Below are positions 4,557-12,568 of a stretch of DNA of 25,300 nucleotides, one piece after another; position 1 is the stretch's first letter; each line of letters begins with the position of its first letter. The position numbers and the translations under genes were made by a program. Source of the DNA: Lachnospiraceae bacterium UBA3692 (GTDB lineage: Bacteria > Bacillota > Clostridia > Lachnospirales > Lachnospiraceae); the NCBI GenBank assembly GCA_002372815.1, contig DFIR01000058.1, positions 13,382 through 38,681 of the forward strand. Direction: 5' to 3'. The notes below the pieces were generated by a model, which searched no databases, was not told where the DNA came from, and saw nothing but the letters and a program-made list of their open reading frames with translations.

Positions 4557-6464
4557 TCAGGACTCGATCAGGAGGCCGCTGCGGTAGGCCTCGAGGAGCT
4601 CCTGGAGGTCGGCGATGCGGTCGCGGATGAGGATGCCGTCGTCGGTGTCGGCGACCATGACGCGGTGGGATTCGACTTCGACGACTTCGGTGGCGGAGTC
4701 GATGTCGAGGTTCTCTTCGAGGGCCTTGCGGTGGCTGACGAAGGGCTGGTGGGTCTTGAGGCGCAGGCCGTGGGAGTTGAAGATCAGCGTGTAGCCGGCG
4801 ATGCCGGTCGTCTTCTGGTAGGCTTTGCAGAAGCCGCCGTCGATGACGTAGAGCTTGCCGTCCGCGCGGATCGGGGACTCCCCTTTCTTTACATTGACCG
4901 GTGTGTGGCCGTTGATGATGTGGCTGCGCTCGCTGTAGAGGCCGAACTCGTGCAGGATCATCTGGGCCGTGCGGCGCTCCCGGTTGAAGGTGTAGTAAGG
5001 GTTGCGGGGCTCCTTCCAGGTCGACTCGTCGGTCAGGTAGGTGCGCTCAAAAGTCTTGATGATCCGGCCGAAAAGGGGAGACTTCATGCCGCCCCACAGA
5101 TACCACATGAAATCGACGCTCGAGGGCTCATGCGCGCTCCAGGCGCGTCTCGCGGCGGCGTCGACGGCGTCGAGGTAGGCCCGGCCCTGAACGGGCTCCT
5201 CCCAGAACATCACGCGCTCGAAATTCCCGTCCTCATCCAGCGGGATGCAGCCGTGATAGAGGAGGTTGTCGTTCACACACAGATACATCGAACCGTGGGA
5301 ATAGAGGAAATCGATGTGGTCCCGCAGCCGCACGGAGTGCATGAAGGCGCTTCGCAGATCGCGCATCACGACCTCCTCCTCGTCGCTCAGACGGTACGGA
5401 TCATTGCGGTCTACCGTCGGAAAGTCCCTGGTCTTCATCGGATAGGTGCAGCCCTCGATCTCCACGGTCCCGGCGTCCCAGTCGATCTTGTCGAAGAGCA
5501 GGCGCGCGTCCATCTCGTATTCGGGATGGCGCTTGATGAGCTGCCCCTCCAGCTTGAACATCAGGACGGAGATCGCTTTCTTGAGGGGGTCCATGCCGTC
5601 CTTCTCGCGGTAGGTCTTCTCGGCGAAGAGCACGAGCTCGCGCATGCTGATCCCGTACCCGTTCTCCAGGACCTCGTAGTTGCCGTATTTCACGTTGTTG
5701 TTGATGCAGTTGAGGATGCAGCAGAGATTGCCCGCGGCCGCGCCCATCCACAGGATGTCGTGGTTGCCCCACTGGATGTCCAGGCGGTTGCGGTAGTTCA
5801 TGAGCAGGTCCATGATCCGGTCCGCGTGCTCGCCGCGGTCGAAGATGTCCCCAAGGATGTGCAGGCGGTCGACGGTCAGACGCTTGGCCAGCTGGCACAG
5901 GGCGATGATGAATTCGTCCGCGCTCTCGGTGTCCAGGATGGAGTCCAGGATCATGGAGTGGTAGCGGGACCGGTTGTCGTCCTCGTCCTTCTGCGCGTGC
6001 ATGAGCTCATCGATGATGAAGGCGAACTCCGCGGGCATCGCCTTGCGGACCTTGGACCTCGTATATTTGGACGACACGAAGGTGGTCAGCTCGATCAGCT
6101 GCCCCAGAAGTTCCTTGTAGCGGCCGCGGTGCAGGATCCCCTGCTGCTGCATCCGGTCGAGCTCCTCCCGCGGATAGTAGATGAGCGTGCACAGCTGCGC
6201 CTCCTCGGCCGGGGTCATGGTGCTGCCGAAGAGCATGTGGACTTTCTCGCGGATGACACCGGAGCAGTTGTTGATAATGTGCTCGAAGGCCTCGTACTCC
6301 CCGTGCGGATCGCTCAGGAAATGCTCGGTCCCTTTGGGCAGGTTCAGGATCGCCTGCAGGTTGATGATCTCGGCAAAAGCCGCCCGCCGGTTGGGGAAAT
6401 CCCCCGCCAGGAGCTTCAGATATTTGCGCCGCATCTGCTTCTCTCTGTCCGTCGCTGTGTTCAT
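4557..6464 (-). CDS. fbp: Class III fructose-1,6-bisphosphatase
   Basis: A 635-residue enzyme that hydrolyses fructose-1,6-bisphosphate to fructose-6-phosphate in gluconeogenesis. The length, about twice that of class I enzymes, is typical of the Firmicutes class III family. Metallophosphatase motifs are visible in order: DPHGEYEAF near residue 52, GDIFDRGEHAD near 205, WGNHD near 232 and INGHTPVN near 535; their Asp, His and Asn residues would hold the metals. AGGGGG lies 7-8 bases before the ATG (minus strand). The gene is divergent from the sensor kinase gene across a 268-bp gap. Its stop codon almost touches a repeat hairpin. The sequence shows no truncation. Confidence 0.96.
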   Translation of the reverse strand: MNTATDREKQMRRKYLKLLAGDFPNRRAAFAEIINLQAILNLPKGTEHFLSDPHGEYEAFEHIINNCSGVIREKVHMLFGSTMTPAEEAQLCTLIYYPREELDRMQQQGILHRGRYKELLGQLIELTTFVSSKYTRSKVRKAMPAEFAFIIDELMHAQKDEDDNRSRYHSMILDSILDTESADEFIIALCQLAKRLTVDRLHILGDIFDRGEHADRIMDLLMNYRNRLDIQWGNHDILWMGAAAGNLCCILNCINNNVKYGNYEVLENGYGISMRELVLFAEKTYREKDGMDPLKKAISVLMFKLEGQLIKRHPEYEMDARLLFDKIDWDAGTVEIEGCTYPMKTRDFPTVDRNDPYRLSDEEEVVMRDLRSAFMHSVRLRDHIDFLYSHGSMYLCVNDNLLYHGCIPLDEDGNFERVMFWEEPVQGRAYLDAVDAAARRAWSAHEPSSVDFMWYLWGGMKSPLFGRIIKTFERTYLTDESTWKEPRNPYYTFNRERRTAQMILHEFGLYSERSHIINGHTPVNVKKGESPIRADGKLYVIDGGFCKAYQKTTGIAGYTLIFNSHGLRLKTHQPFVSHRKALEENLDIDSATEVVEVESHRVMVADTDDGILIRDRIADLQELLEAYRSGLLIES

Positions 6465-6605
6465 GATGCACCCCCTGTATGTCGTGATACTTTCATTTTA
6501 CATCACGCCGCGGCGGAAGGATATTATGAAAATCCGCTGCGGGTGTTTCTTTTTCCGTACGTTTCCGCCGGACACAATCATGACATTTCTGTGAAAAAAC
6601 CTGTT

Positions 6606-6639
6606 TTGACTGTCTTTTACGGCCCGGGGCGGATATAAT
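6606..6639 (+). promoter_or_regulatory. Candidate promoter of the two-component operon
   Basis: A consensus TATAAT lies at 6634-6639. TTGACT (6606-6611) is upstream but 22 bases away, which is too long for a normal spacer; TGTCTT (6611-6616) is at the usual 17. The -10 is convincing and the -35 is not settled. The start codon is about 94 bases downstream. Confidence 0.5.
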
Positions 6640-6732
6640 GAGAAAGTATCACAGCCGCAGTCACCCGGATCCGGCGCGCACAGGGGCCGGGGCAGGGCGC
6701 GGCTGCCAGAAACAAAGGAGCGGCAGAGAGTC

Positions 6733-8226
6733 ATGACTTTCAGACAGAGACTGGCGATCGCCTTTTCGATCATGCTGATCGTGCCGGCGGTGCTGTTCAC
6801 GGTCGCGTTCTGGGCGATCGGCACCTTCGTATCCCGCACGGACGACAGCCGGAAGATCCAGGAATATACGATGCTGTCGGGGAGCGAGCGCAACAGCGAG
6901 GCCCTCGACGGGATCACGGCGCAGATCATCGCGGAGCTCCCGGAGGGCAAGCTGGAGGACCCGGAATATCTGGAGGCCCTGAGCGGCCGGATCGACAAGC
7001 TGGATTCCGGCATCGTGGTCCGCAGGGGCAATGAACTGTACTACTCCGGGGGAGACCCCGCGGCGGGGGACACGCTGGCGCTGCTGCCCGCCTGGACCGG
7101 CGAGGACGAGATCGCCCCTCCCTACTACAGCAACGTACTTGAGAAAATGGTGCGGCAGGTGGACTTCACCTTCTCCGACGGCGCACAGGGGAGCCTGTTC
7201 ATCCTGACGCGGGCGGTGGTGCTGATCCACAGACGTTTTCTCGCGTTTATGATGACGGCGATGATCCTCATCCTGATGCTGACGGCCCTCTTCCTGACGA
7301 CCTGGCTGGAGGGCAACTTCTTCGGGCCGATCGGCGAGCTGAACGTCGCCATGAAGAACATCCGCGACGGCAACTTCGAGTACGTGCTGCAGACCGGCGA
7401 GAAGGGCGAGATCGGCGAGCTGTACGGCAACTATGAGGACATGCGCCTGCGCCTGAAGGAATCCGCGGAGGAGAAGCTGGAGCGGGAGAAGCAGAGCCGC
7501 GAACTCATCAGCAACATCTCCCACGACCTGAAGACGCCGATCACGTCGATCAAGGGCTACGTGGAGGGCCTGATCGACGGCGTCGCCAAGACACCGGAGA
7601 AACAGGAGAAATACATCCGCACGATCTACAACAAGGCCAACGACATGGACCGCCTGATCAACGAGCTCACGCTCTATTCGCAGATCGACAGCGACAAGAT
7701 CCCCTACAACTTCCGCCGGCTGAACGTCACCGACTACTTCGGCGACTGCATCGAGGAGATCGGCATGGACCTGGAGGCGCGCGGGATCGAGCTCGACTAC
7801 TCCAACCTCCTCTCGCCGGACACGCAGATCGTCGCGGACCCCGAGCAGATGAAGCGGGTCATCAACAACATCGTCGGCAACAGCGTCAAATATATGGACA
7901 AGCCGGACGGCCACATCGAGTTCCGGCTCCTCGACGAGCACGACAGCGTGCGCATCGAGATCGAGGACAACGGCCAGGGCATCGCGCAGCGTGACCTGCC
8001 CAACATCTTCGACCGGTTCTACCGGACCGACACCTCCCGCAATTCCGCGAAAGGCGGGAGCGGCATCGGCCTTTCCATCGTCAAGAAGATCGTGGAGGAC
8101 CACGGCGGCTACATCTGGGCGACCAGCCGGGAAGGCAAGGGCACCTGCATGCACATGGTGATCCGCAAATTCGTGGACACGGGCGGCAGGAGCGTAGACA
8201 TCGAAGCGGAAGAAAGTGAGGAATGA
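6733..8226 (+). CDS. Membrane sensor histidine kinase
   Basis: A 497-residue transmembrane kinase that should phosphorylate the regulator encoded 1 base downstream. A first membrane helix spans about residues 8-31, an outside sensor region about 32-167, and a second helix about 168-191 (FLAFMMTAMILILMLTALFL). A HAMP linker follows (about 192-245). The dimerisation box SNISHDLKTPITSI holds the phospho-acceptor H264. ATP-binding motifs follow: NNIVGNSVKYM (N box), DNGQGI, FDRFYRTD and GGSGIGLSIVKKIVEDHGG. AAAGGAG lies upstream of the ATG. The sensor region resembles nothing I can name, so the signal is unknown. Confidence 0.94.
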   Translation: MTFRQRLAIAFSIMLIVPAVLFTVAFWAIGTFVSRTDDSRKIQEYTMLSGSERNSEALDGITAQIIAELPEGKLEDPEYLEALSGRIDKLDSGIVVRRGNELYYSGGDPAAGDTLALLPAWTGEDEIAPPYYSNVLEKMVRQVDFTFSDGAQGSLFILTRAVVLIHRRFLAFMMTAMILILMLTALFLTTWLEGNFFGPIGELNVAMKNIRDGNFEYVLQTGEKGEIGELYGNYEDMRLRLKESAEEKLEREKQSRELISNISHDLKTPITSIKGYVEGLIDGVAKTPEKQEKYIRTIYNKANDMDRLINELTLYSQIDSDKIPYNFRRLNVTDYFGDCIEEIGMDLEARGIELDYSNLLSPDTQIVADPEQMKRVINNIVGNSVKYMDKPDGHIEFRLLDEHDSVRIEIEDNGQGIAQRDLPNIFDRFYRTDTSRNSAKGGSGIGLSIVKKIVEDHGGYIWATSREGKGTCMHMVIRKFVDTGGRSVDIEAEESEE

Positions 8227-8227
8227 T

Positions 8228-8917
8228 ATGAGCAAGATCCTGATCATCGAAGACGAAGAGGCTATCTCCGACCTGGAGAAGGACTACCTGGAACTCAGCG
8301 GTTTTGAAGTGGAAGCGGCGACGCGGGGCGACCAGGGCCTGCAGATGGCGCTCAGCAACGAGTACGACCTGATCATCCTCGACCTGATGCTGCCCGGCAT
8401 CGACGGCTTCGAAGTCTGCAAGCGCATCCGCGAGAAGCAGAACATCCCGATCCTGATGGTCAGCGCCAAGAAGGACGACATCGACAAGATCCGCGGCCTC
8501 GGCCTCGGCGCCGACGACTATATGACGAAGCCGTTCAGCCCGAGCGAACTCGTCGCGCGGGTCAAGGCCCACATGGCCCGCTACGAGCGCTTGGTCGGCG
8601 CCGGCCAGAAGGAAAACGACATCATCGAGATCCGCGGCCTCAAGATCGACAAGACCGCCCGCCGCGTCTACGTCAACGGCGAAGAGAAGAACTTCACCAC
8701 CAAGGAGTTCGACCTCCTCACCTTCCTGGCGGAGAACCCCAACCACGTCTTCTCCAAGGACGAGCTCTTCCGCCGCATCTGGAACATGGACAGCGTCGGC
8801 GACATCGCCACCGTCACCGTCCACATCAAGAAGATCCGCGAGAAGATCGAGTTCAATACCTCCAAGCCCCAGTACATCGAGACTATCTGGGGGGTGGGAT
8901 ACCGGTTCAAGATATAA
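8228..8917 (+). CDS. OmpR/PhoB-type response regulator
   Basis: A 229-residue DNA-binding response regulator, partner of the kinase directly upstream. I chose ATG 8228 because GTGAGGA (8215-8221) is correctly spaced and the receiver domain begins at once with MSKILIIEDEE. D52 in LIILDLMLPG is the phosphorylation site; the acidic pair near residues 9-10 and K in TKPF complete the receiver pocket. The C-terminal winged helix covers about residues 125-229, with the family signatures TTKEFDLL, VTVHIKKIREKI and ETIWGVGYRFKI. One base separates it from the kinase stop, implying translational coupling. Targets are unknown; the divergent fbp gene is a possible one by position only. Confidence 0.95.
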   Translation: MSKILIIEDEEAISDLEKDYLELSGFEVEAATRGDQGLQMALSNEYDLIILDLMLPGIDGFEVCKRIREKQNIPILMVSAKKDDIDKIRGLGLGADDYMTKPFSPSELVARVKAHMARYERLVGAGQKENDIIEIRGLKIDKTARRVYVNGEEKNFTTKEFDLLTFLAENPNHVFSKDELFRRIWNMDSVGDIATVTVHIKKIREKIEFNTSKPQYIETIWGVGYRFKI

Positions 8918-8953
8918 GATCGCGCGTGGAAATCTGGAGTACTGTAAATAGAT

Positions 8954-9463
8954 ATGCTGAGCCCGGAAAAAGTATCTTATTACGCAAAAAAGAAGGAACG
9001 TTATAATTATCGTTTCCGCACATGGCTGAAGCTGCATGCAGATCCGGATGCGCTGGATGAAGAGTTCCATCGTCTGCATCAGGAACTGTTTTCTGAATAT
9101 GACTGCAGCCGGTGCAGAAACTGCTGCAAACAGTACGCCGGTTTGATTCCTGCGGAGGAGATCGAAAGAGATGCAGCAGCACTGAACCTTTCCGGGGATG
9201 CGTTCCGGAAGAAGTATCTTCAGGAGACCATAGATGCGGGCGAGCAGGCATATCCTACAAAAAACTGCCCGTGCGATTTCCTGCAGACAGATGGGAGCTG
9301 CCTTCTGGGCAGCCTGAAGCCGGATGCCTGTAAAAAGTATCCATATACAGATCAGCCTGACCGGATGGGCAGCTTATTGTCTTTTCTGGACACGGTTTCT
9401 GTATGCCCGGTTGCCTATGAGATCCTGGAACAGTTGAAACAGGAATATGGTTTTGACTCTTGA
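8954..9463 (+). CDS. YkgJ-family cysteine-cluster protein
   Basis: A 169-residue protein with eight Cys residues. The pattern CSRCRNCC near residues 51-58, followed by CPCDF, a Cys in DGSC, and CKKYP, is typical of the YkgJ (zinc- or iron-binding) family, whose function is not established. A further Cys lies near the C-terminus (VSVCPVAYE). The ribosome binding site is poor: GGAG sits about 15 bases before the ATG. Base composition is visibly less GC-rich than in the flanking genes, which may indicate separate origin. A strong terminator follows at 9520-9560. It may be co-transcribed with the two-component genes, 36 bases away. Confidence 0.85.
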   Translation: MLSPEKVSYYAKKKERYNYRFRTWLKLHADPDALDEEFHRLHQELFSEYDCSRCRNCCKQYAGLIPAEEIERDAAALNLSGDAFRKKYLQETIDAGEQAYPTKNCPCDFLQTDGSCLLGSLKPDACKKYPYTDQPDRMGSLLSFLDTVSVCPVAYEILEQLKQEYGFDS

Positions 9464-9467
9464 ACAG

Positions 9468-9501
9468 CTGCGAAACGGCAGGAGGGACGTGCCGTTCGCA
9501 G
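9468..9501 (+). repeat. Inverted repeat just after the YkgJ-family gene
   Basis: CTGCGAAACGGCA (9468-9480) pairs with TGCCGTTCGCAG (9490-9501) with one bulged base. No T-run follows. It precedes a better terminator by 19 bases and may stabilise the mRNA end. Confidence 0.6.
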
Positions 9502-9519
9502 AAGAAGTTTCAGGCGCGA

Positions 9520-9560
9520 CCTGCCAGCCCGCGATGGTGCGGGCCCGGCAGGCCTTTTTT
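9520..9560 (+). terminator. Intrinsic terminator after the YkgJ-family gene
   Basis: CCTGCC and GCCCGC pair with GCGGGC and GGCAGG around a short loop with small bulges, and CCTTTTTT follows. It isolates the upstream operon from the HTH-Uma2 gene. Confidence 0.85.
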
Positions 9561-9609
9561 GATATTTTCCTCTGTATTCGACAGATCCGGTCAGTTACCG
9601 CAAAAAGGA

Positions 9610-9638
9610 TTGATATTGTTCCACATACGGTATATAAT
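9610..9638 (+). promoter_or_regulatory. Strong sigma-A-type promoter of the first HTH-Uma2 gene
   Basis: TTGATA (9610-9615), a 17-base spacer and TATAAT (9633-9638). The -10 lies inside a short dyad, GGTAT-N6-ATACC (9629-9644), which could be an operator for the HTH domain of the product. The transcript leader then contains a hairpin, GAATTC(C)GGGA pairing with TCCCGAATTC (9656-9692), ahead of AGGAGA and the start codon. Confidence 0.75.
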
Positions 9639-9711
9639 AATACCATAAACACACCGAATTCCGGGAAAACGGGACCGCAAGCTCCCGAATTCTGCCGAGT
9701 AGGAGAAGGTC

Positions 9712-10590
9712 ATGACGATCAACGAAATGCGTGAACAGAAAGCCCGCCGCAGGTATACCTATCAGATGCTGTCGGAACGCTCGGGGATCCCCGTCCCGAC
9801 GCTGCAGAAGATCTTCAGCGGGGAGACGCAGTTTCCGAGAAGGCAGACGCTGCTGGCACTGGAGAGGGCGTTTGCGGAACTGGAAAAGGAGACTGCGCGC
9901 TCCTTGTATGGGGGAAACACTGAGCAGAAGGAGCTGCTGAGAGATGGAGGGCAGGCGTATAAGACGCCGCAGGAACAACATGGGGGCGGGGACGGCTCCT
10001 CTGCTGCCAGTCGGGCAGAAGGAGAGAGGATCTGGCCCCGCCAGGGAACATATACGGCAGAAGACTATCTGGCACTGCCAGACGAGCAGCGGGTGGAACT
10101 GATCGACGGGGTTTTCTGGAACATGAGCTCGCCGGGAGTCATACACCAGTGGATCGTCGGAGAAGTCTACCGCCAGATCTCCAATTATATCCATGCGCAC
10201 GGAGGTGCCTGCAGGCCGTTCATCGCTCCGGTGGACGTGCGATTGGACAATGACGACCGCACGATGGTACAGCCGGATGTGATGATCCTGTGCGATCCGG
10301 GCAAGCTGTCGCCCGAACGCGTCAATGGGGCACCGGACTATGTCATGGAAGTGATCTCTCCTTCCACGAAGCGAAAGGACTATACCCTGAAACTCCACAA
10401 ATACCAGACCGCGGGGGTGCGCGAGTACTGGATCCTGGATCCCCGGCAGGAGGTCGTTCTCATCTACTATTTCGAGAGCGACGATATTCCCGTGATCCGG
10501 GGGTTGGGAGAGCCGATCCCGGTGGGCATTTACGGCGGAGATCTGCAGATCGATCTACGCGGCGTTCAGGAGTGGATCCGGCATTATTGA
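9712..10590 (+). CDS. HTH-Uma2 (DUF820) nuclease-fold protein, first paralog
   Basis: A 292-residue fusion. Residues 1-55 form a Cro/XRE-like helix-turn-helix (YQMLSERSGIPVPTLQKIFSG). Residues 56-110 are a variable linker. Residues 115-285 are a Uma2-type domain of the PD-(D/E)xK nuclease superfamily, with E129 in VELIDG, D189 in QPDVMI and E213 in MEVISPST as the likely acidic active-site residues. Uma2 proteins are widespread but their activity and role are largely unknown; nuclease action is inferred from the fold. AGGAGA precedes the ATG. A close paralog lies at 11482-12282 on the other strand, with a third HTH gene between them. The shared architecture suggests a self-regulated DNA-acting module, perhaps defensive, which is unproven. 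Confidence 0.88.
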   Translation: MTINEMREQKARRRYTYQMLSERSGIPVPTLQKIFSGETQFPRRQTLLALERAFAELEKETARSLYGGNTEQKELLRDGGQAYKTPQEQHGGGDGSSAASRAEGERIWPRQGTYTAEDYLALPDEQRVELIDGVFWNMSSPGVIHQWIVGEVYRQISNYIHAHGGACRPFIAPVDVRLDNDDRTMVQPDVMILCDPGKLSPERVNGAPDYVMEVISPSTKRKDYTLKLHKYQTAGVREYWILDPRQEVVLIYYFESDDIPVIRGLGEPIPVGIYGGDLQIDLRGVQEWIRHY

Positions 10591-10641
10591 ATGCTGTACT
10601 GCCTGCGTTGCCCGGGAGACGATCCTCTCTGACTTCCTGTC

Positions 10642-11241
10642 TCACTGCTGCCCCTGCTGCCGCAGGAGCGCCTGCAGAGCCTGCAGGGCATCCGGATCGA
10701 CGGGGGCGGCTGAGCGGCTGCCGGTCTTGCCGGAAAGGAGCGATCCGATCAGATCCGTCACGATCGCGTTCACGCCGCTGCCGGAGCTGCTGCCGGAACT
10801 GCCAGTCTTGCCGGCGGACGCCATGAGGGCGGCGGCGATCTCCAGAATATTGCCGTCGCCGGAGAGCACGTTCATGGCGGCTTTCTTTGTGGCAGCATCT
10901 GCTTTTCTGTACTTCTCGACCAGTTTCTTTTCTGTCGCCGTGAGCGTGAGGGAGGAGGACTTCGAAGAGGAAGTCTTGGCGGAAGAAGTCTTTCCGGAAG
11001 AGGTCTTGGCGGAGGAAGTCTTTGCGGAAGAGCCTGTCGCGGCGTCGAGAAGGGACTTCTGGGTCACGCCCAGGACCTTGGCCATCTGGCGCAGGATGGC
11101 CTGCGTCGGTTCCTTCTCCCCGCGCTCGATCTTTCCGACGTCCGCGGCGCTCAGGCCGTCCACTTTCTGCGCGAGGGCTGTTTGCGAGAGCCCGGCGGCG
11201 CTGCGGGCTTCTTTGACGAGCTGACCGAGTTTCTTCGACAT
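10642..11241 (-). CDS. XRE-family HTH protein with SSAKT repeats
   Basis: A 199-residue protein. Residues 1-67 are a clear XRE/Cro helix-turn-helix (AGLSQTALAQKVDGLSAADVGKIERGEKEP). Residues 70-96 are about five imperfect copies of a five-residue unit, SSAKT. Residues 98-130 (LTATEKKLVEKYRKADAATKKAA) form a charged helix, and the C-terminal third is Ser/Gly-rich with hydrophobic helices and a Gln-rich end (ALLRQQGQQ). AAAGGAGG precedes the ATG on the minus strand, and TATAAT occurs farther upstream (about 11313-11318). It converges with the first HTH-Uma2 gene and sits between the two Uma2 paralogs, so it may regulate them. Target unknown. Confidence 0.85.
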   Translation of the reverse strand: MSKKLGQLVKEARSAAGLSQTALAQKVDGLSAADVGKIERGEKEPTQAILRQMAKVLGVTQKSLLDAATGSSAKTSSAKTSSGKTSSAKTSSSKSSSLTLTATEKKLVEKYRKADAATKKAAMNVLSGDGNILEIAAALMASAGKTGSSGSSSGSGVNAIVTDLIGSLLSGKTGSRSAAPVDPDALQALQALLRQQGQQ

Positions 11242-11481
11242 GGGAGACCTCCTTTCAGGATGCGCCGGGGTTCACCGGACCACGCGGCGGAATAAGCAGA
11301 AATACTATCTGTATTATACCGTACCGGGCGGCAGTCGGGGGAGTGTTTTTGCCGGGAAAGCGGCATCGGCGACGTCGAAAACCGGCACAGGAATTGCGGT
11401 ATATATCATGGACTGTCAGCAGTCCCGTTTCGTGCGGGACCGCCCTTTTCCGATCAGGTGAAAGTAACACGGCGGTATACA

Positions 11482-12282
11482 TCAGTCCAGTTTGGACAGA
11501 TCGATCTGACATTTTCCGCCGGAGATTCCCACCGGGACGATCTCCCCGAAATCATATTGCTGCGGCAGGTAGTTCTCTTTGAAGAAATGGTATACCAGCA
11601 CTTTGCGGTTGTCCGGGTCCGCGATCCAGTATTCCCGGACGCCGGCTTTCTGGTATTTGTACAGCTTCAGGAGCAGGTCCTTCGAGCGGGTGGAGGGGGA
11701 CAGGATCTCCACGATGAGATCCGGCGCGCCGTCGTAGCTCTTCGCATTCCGGTCATGATCCCCGCAGACGAGGAAGATGTCCGGCTGCACCATGGTATAG
11801 CTGTCCGCATCCAGGCGCACGTCGCAGGGGGCGATGTAGACAGCGCAGTCCTGCTGATGGAGCTGCACACATTCCCGCAGGAGGACAGCCAGCGCCAGAA
11901 GCAGCTGCTGATGCCGGAGAGAAGGGGCGGCCATGTCGTAGAAAACGCCGTCGATCAGCTCGGCTCTGCGCTCGTCCGGAAGTGCGTAGTAGTCCTCGAC
12001 TGTGTGCGGGCGCTCTCTCTTCGGAGAGGTGCCGTATGCAAGGGGAGATTCCTTCAGCAGGAAGTCGCGGCCTGAGGTGTATGTCCGGTTTGCAGAGGAC
12101 GGGGACTGCGCCGCGTCTTCCAGCACGGCGCGGATGGCATCCAGTGTCAGCTTGCGCGGAGACCTTGTCGCGCCGCTGAAGATCTTCTGTACGGTGCTGG
12201 CGGGGACGCCGGAGCGGGCGGCGATCATTTCCACGGTGAGGCCCAGCTCCCGTTTGCGCTCTTTCATCTGTTCGATAGTCAT
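11482..12282 (-). CDS. HTH-Uma2 (DUF820) nuclease-fold protein, second paralog
   Basis: A 266-residue paralog of the 9712-10590 product. The HTH (residues 1-50) shares RSG, P, T, QKIFSG and the PR..TL.A spacing with it. The linker is shorter. The Uma2 domain (about 95-262) has E108 in AELIDG, D168 in QPDIFL and E192 in VEILSPST, plus AGVREYWIADPD. Acidic nuclease-type residues are thus intact in both copies. AAAGGCAGG lies upstream of the ATG on the minus strand, and a good promoter is at 12324-12352. Whether the two proteins form a heteromer or act independently cannot be told from sequence. Confidence 0.88.
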   Translation of the reverse strand: MTIEQMKERKRELGLTVEMIAARSGVPASTVQKIFSGATRSPRKLTLDAIRAVLEDAAQSPSSANRTYTSGRDFLLKESPLAYGTSPKRERPHTVEDYYALPDERRAELIDGVFYDMAAPSLRHQQLLLALAVLLRECVQLHQQDCAVYIAPCDVRLDADSYTMVQPDIFLVCGDHDRNAKSYDGAPDLIVEILSPSTRSKDLLLKLYKYQKAGVREYWIADPDNRKVLVYHFFKENYLPQQYDFGEIVPVGISGGKCQIDLSKLD

Positions 12283-12323
12283 GTGCGGCCTGCCTTTCTG
12301 TTCCTGATCTGTTCCACAACTTC

Positions 12324-12352
12324 ATTATAAGATGAGAACACCACCCGGGCAA
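12324..12352 (-). promoter_or_regulatory. Promoter of the second HTH-Uma2 gene
   Basis: On the minus strand, TTGCCC (12352-12347), a 17-base spacer and a consensus TATAAT (12329-12324). The start codon is about 42 bases downstream. Confidence 0.65.
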
Positions 12353-12502
12353 GCCGGAAAAAGGCAGAAAATCGACCTGTAAAAAGCCATATGGAAGAAA
12401 TACGGCGTCATCAGAGAACAGAAAGACCGGCGCAGGAAGACCGGAACAGAAAGAATCCGGCGCAGACGGACCGCCGCCCGCGCAGATTTAATACGGGCTT
12501 CA

Positions 12503-12531
12503 TTGACTTTCCGCGCAATTTCGGACATGAT
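12503..12531 (+). promoter_or_regulatory. Possible promoter of the pseudouridine synthase gene
   Basis: TTGACT (12503-12508), 17 bases, then CATGAT (12526-12531). The -35 is good and the -10 matches four of six. It lies 38 bases before the chosen start. Confidence 0.35.
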
Positions 12532-12568
12532 GAGACAAACAGACGGAAAGGTACAGAGGACTGACCAT

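Noticed and set aside
12503..12568. N-terminal extension of the pseudouridine synthase
   Set aside because: The extra 22 codons overlap the likely promoter and lack family similarity; ATG 12569 has the ribosome site and starts the S4-like domain.
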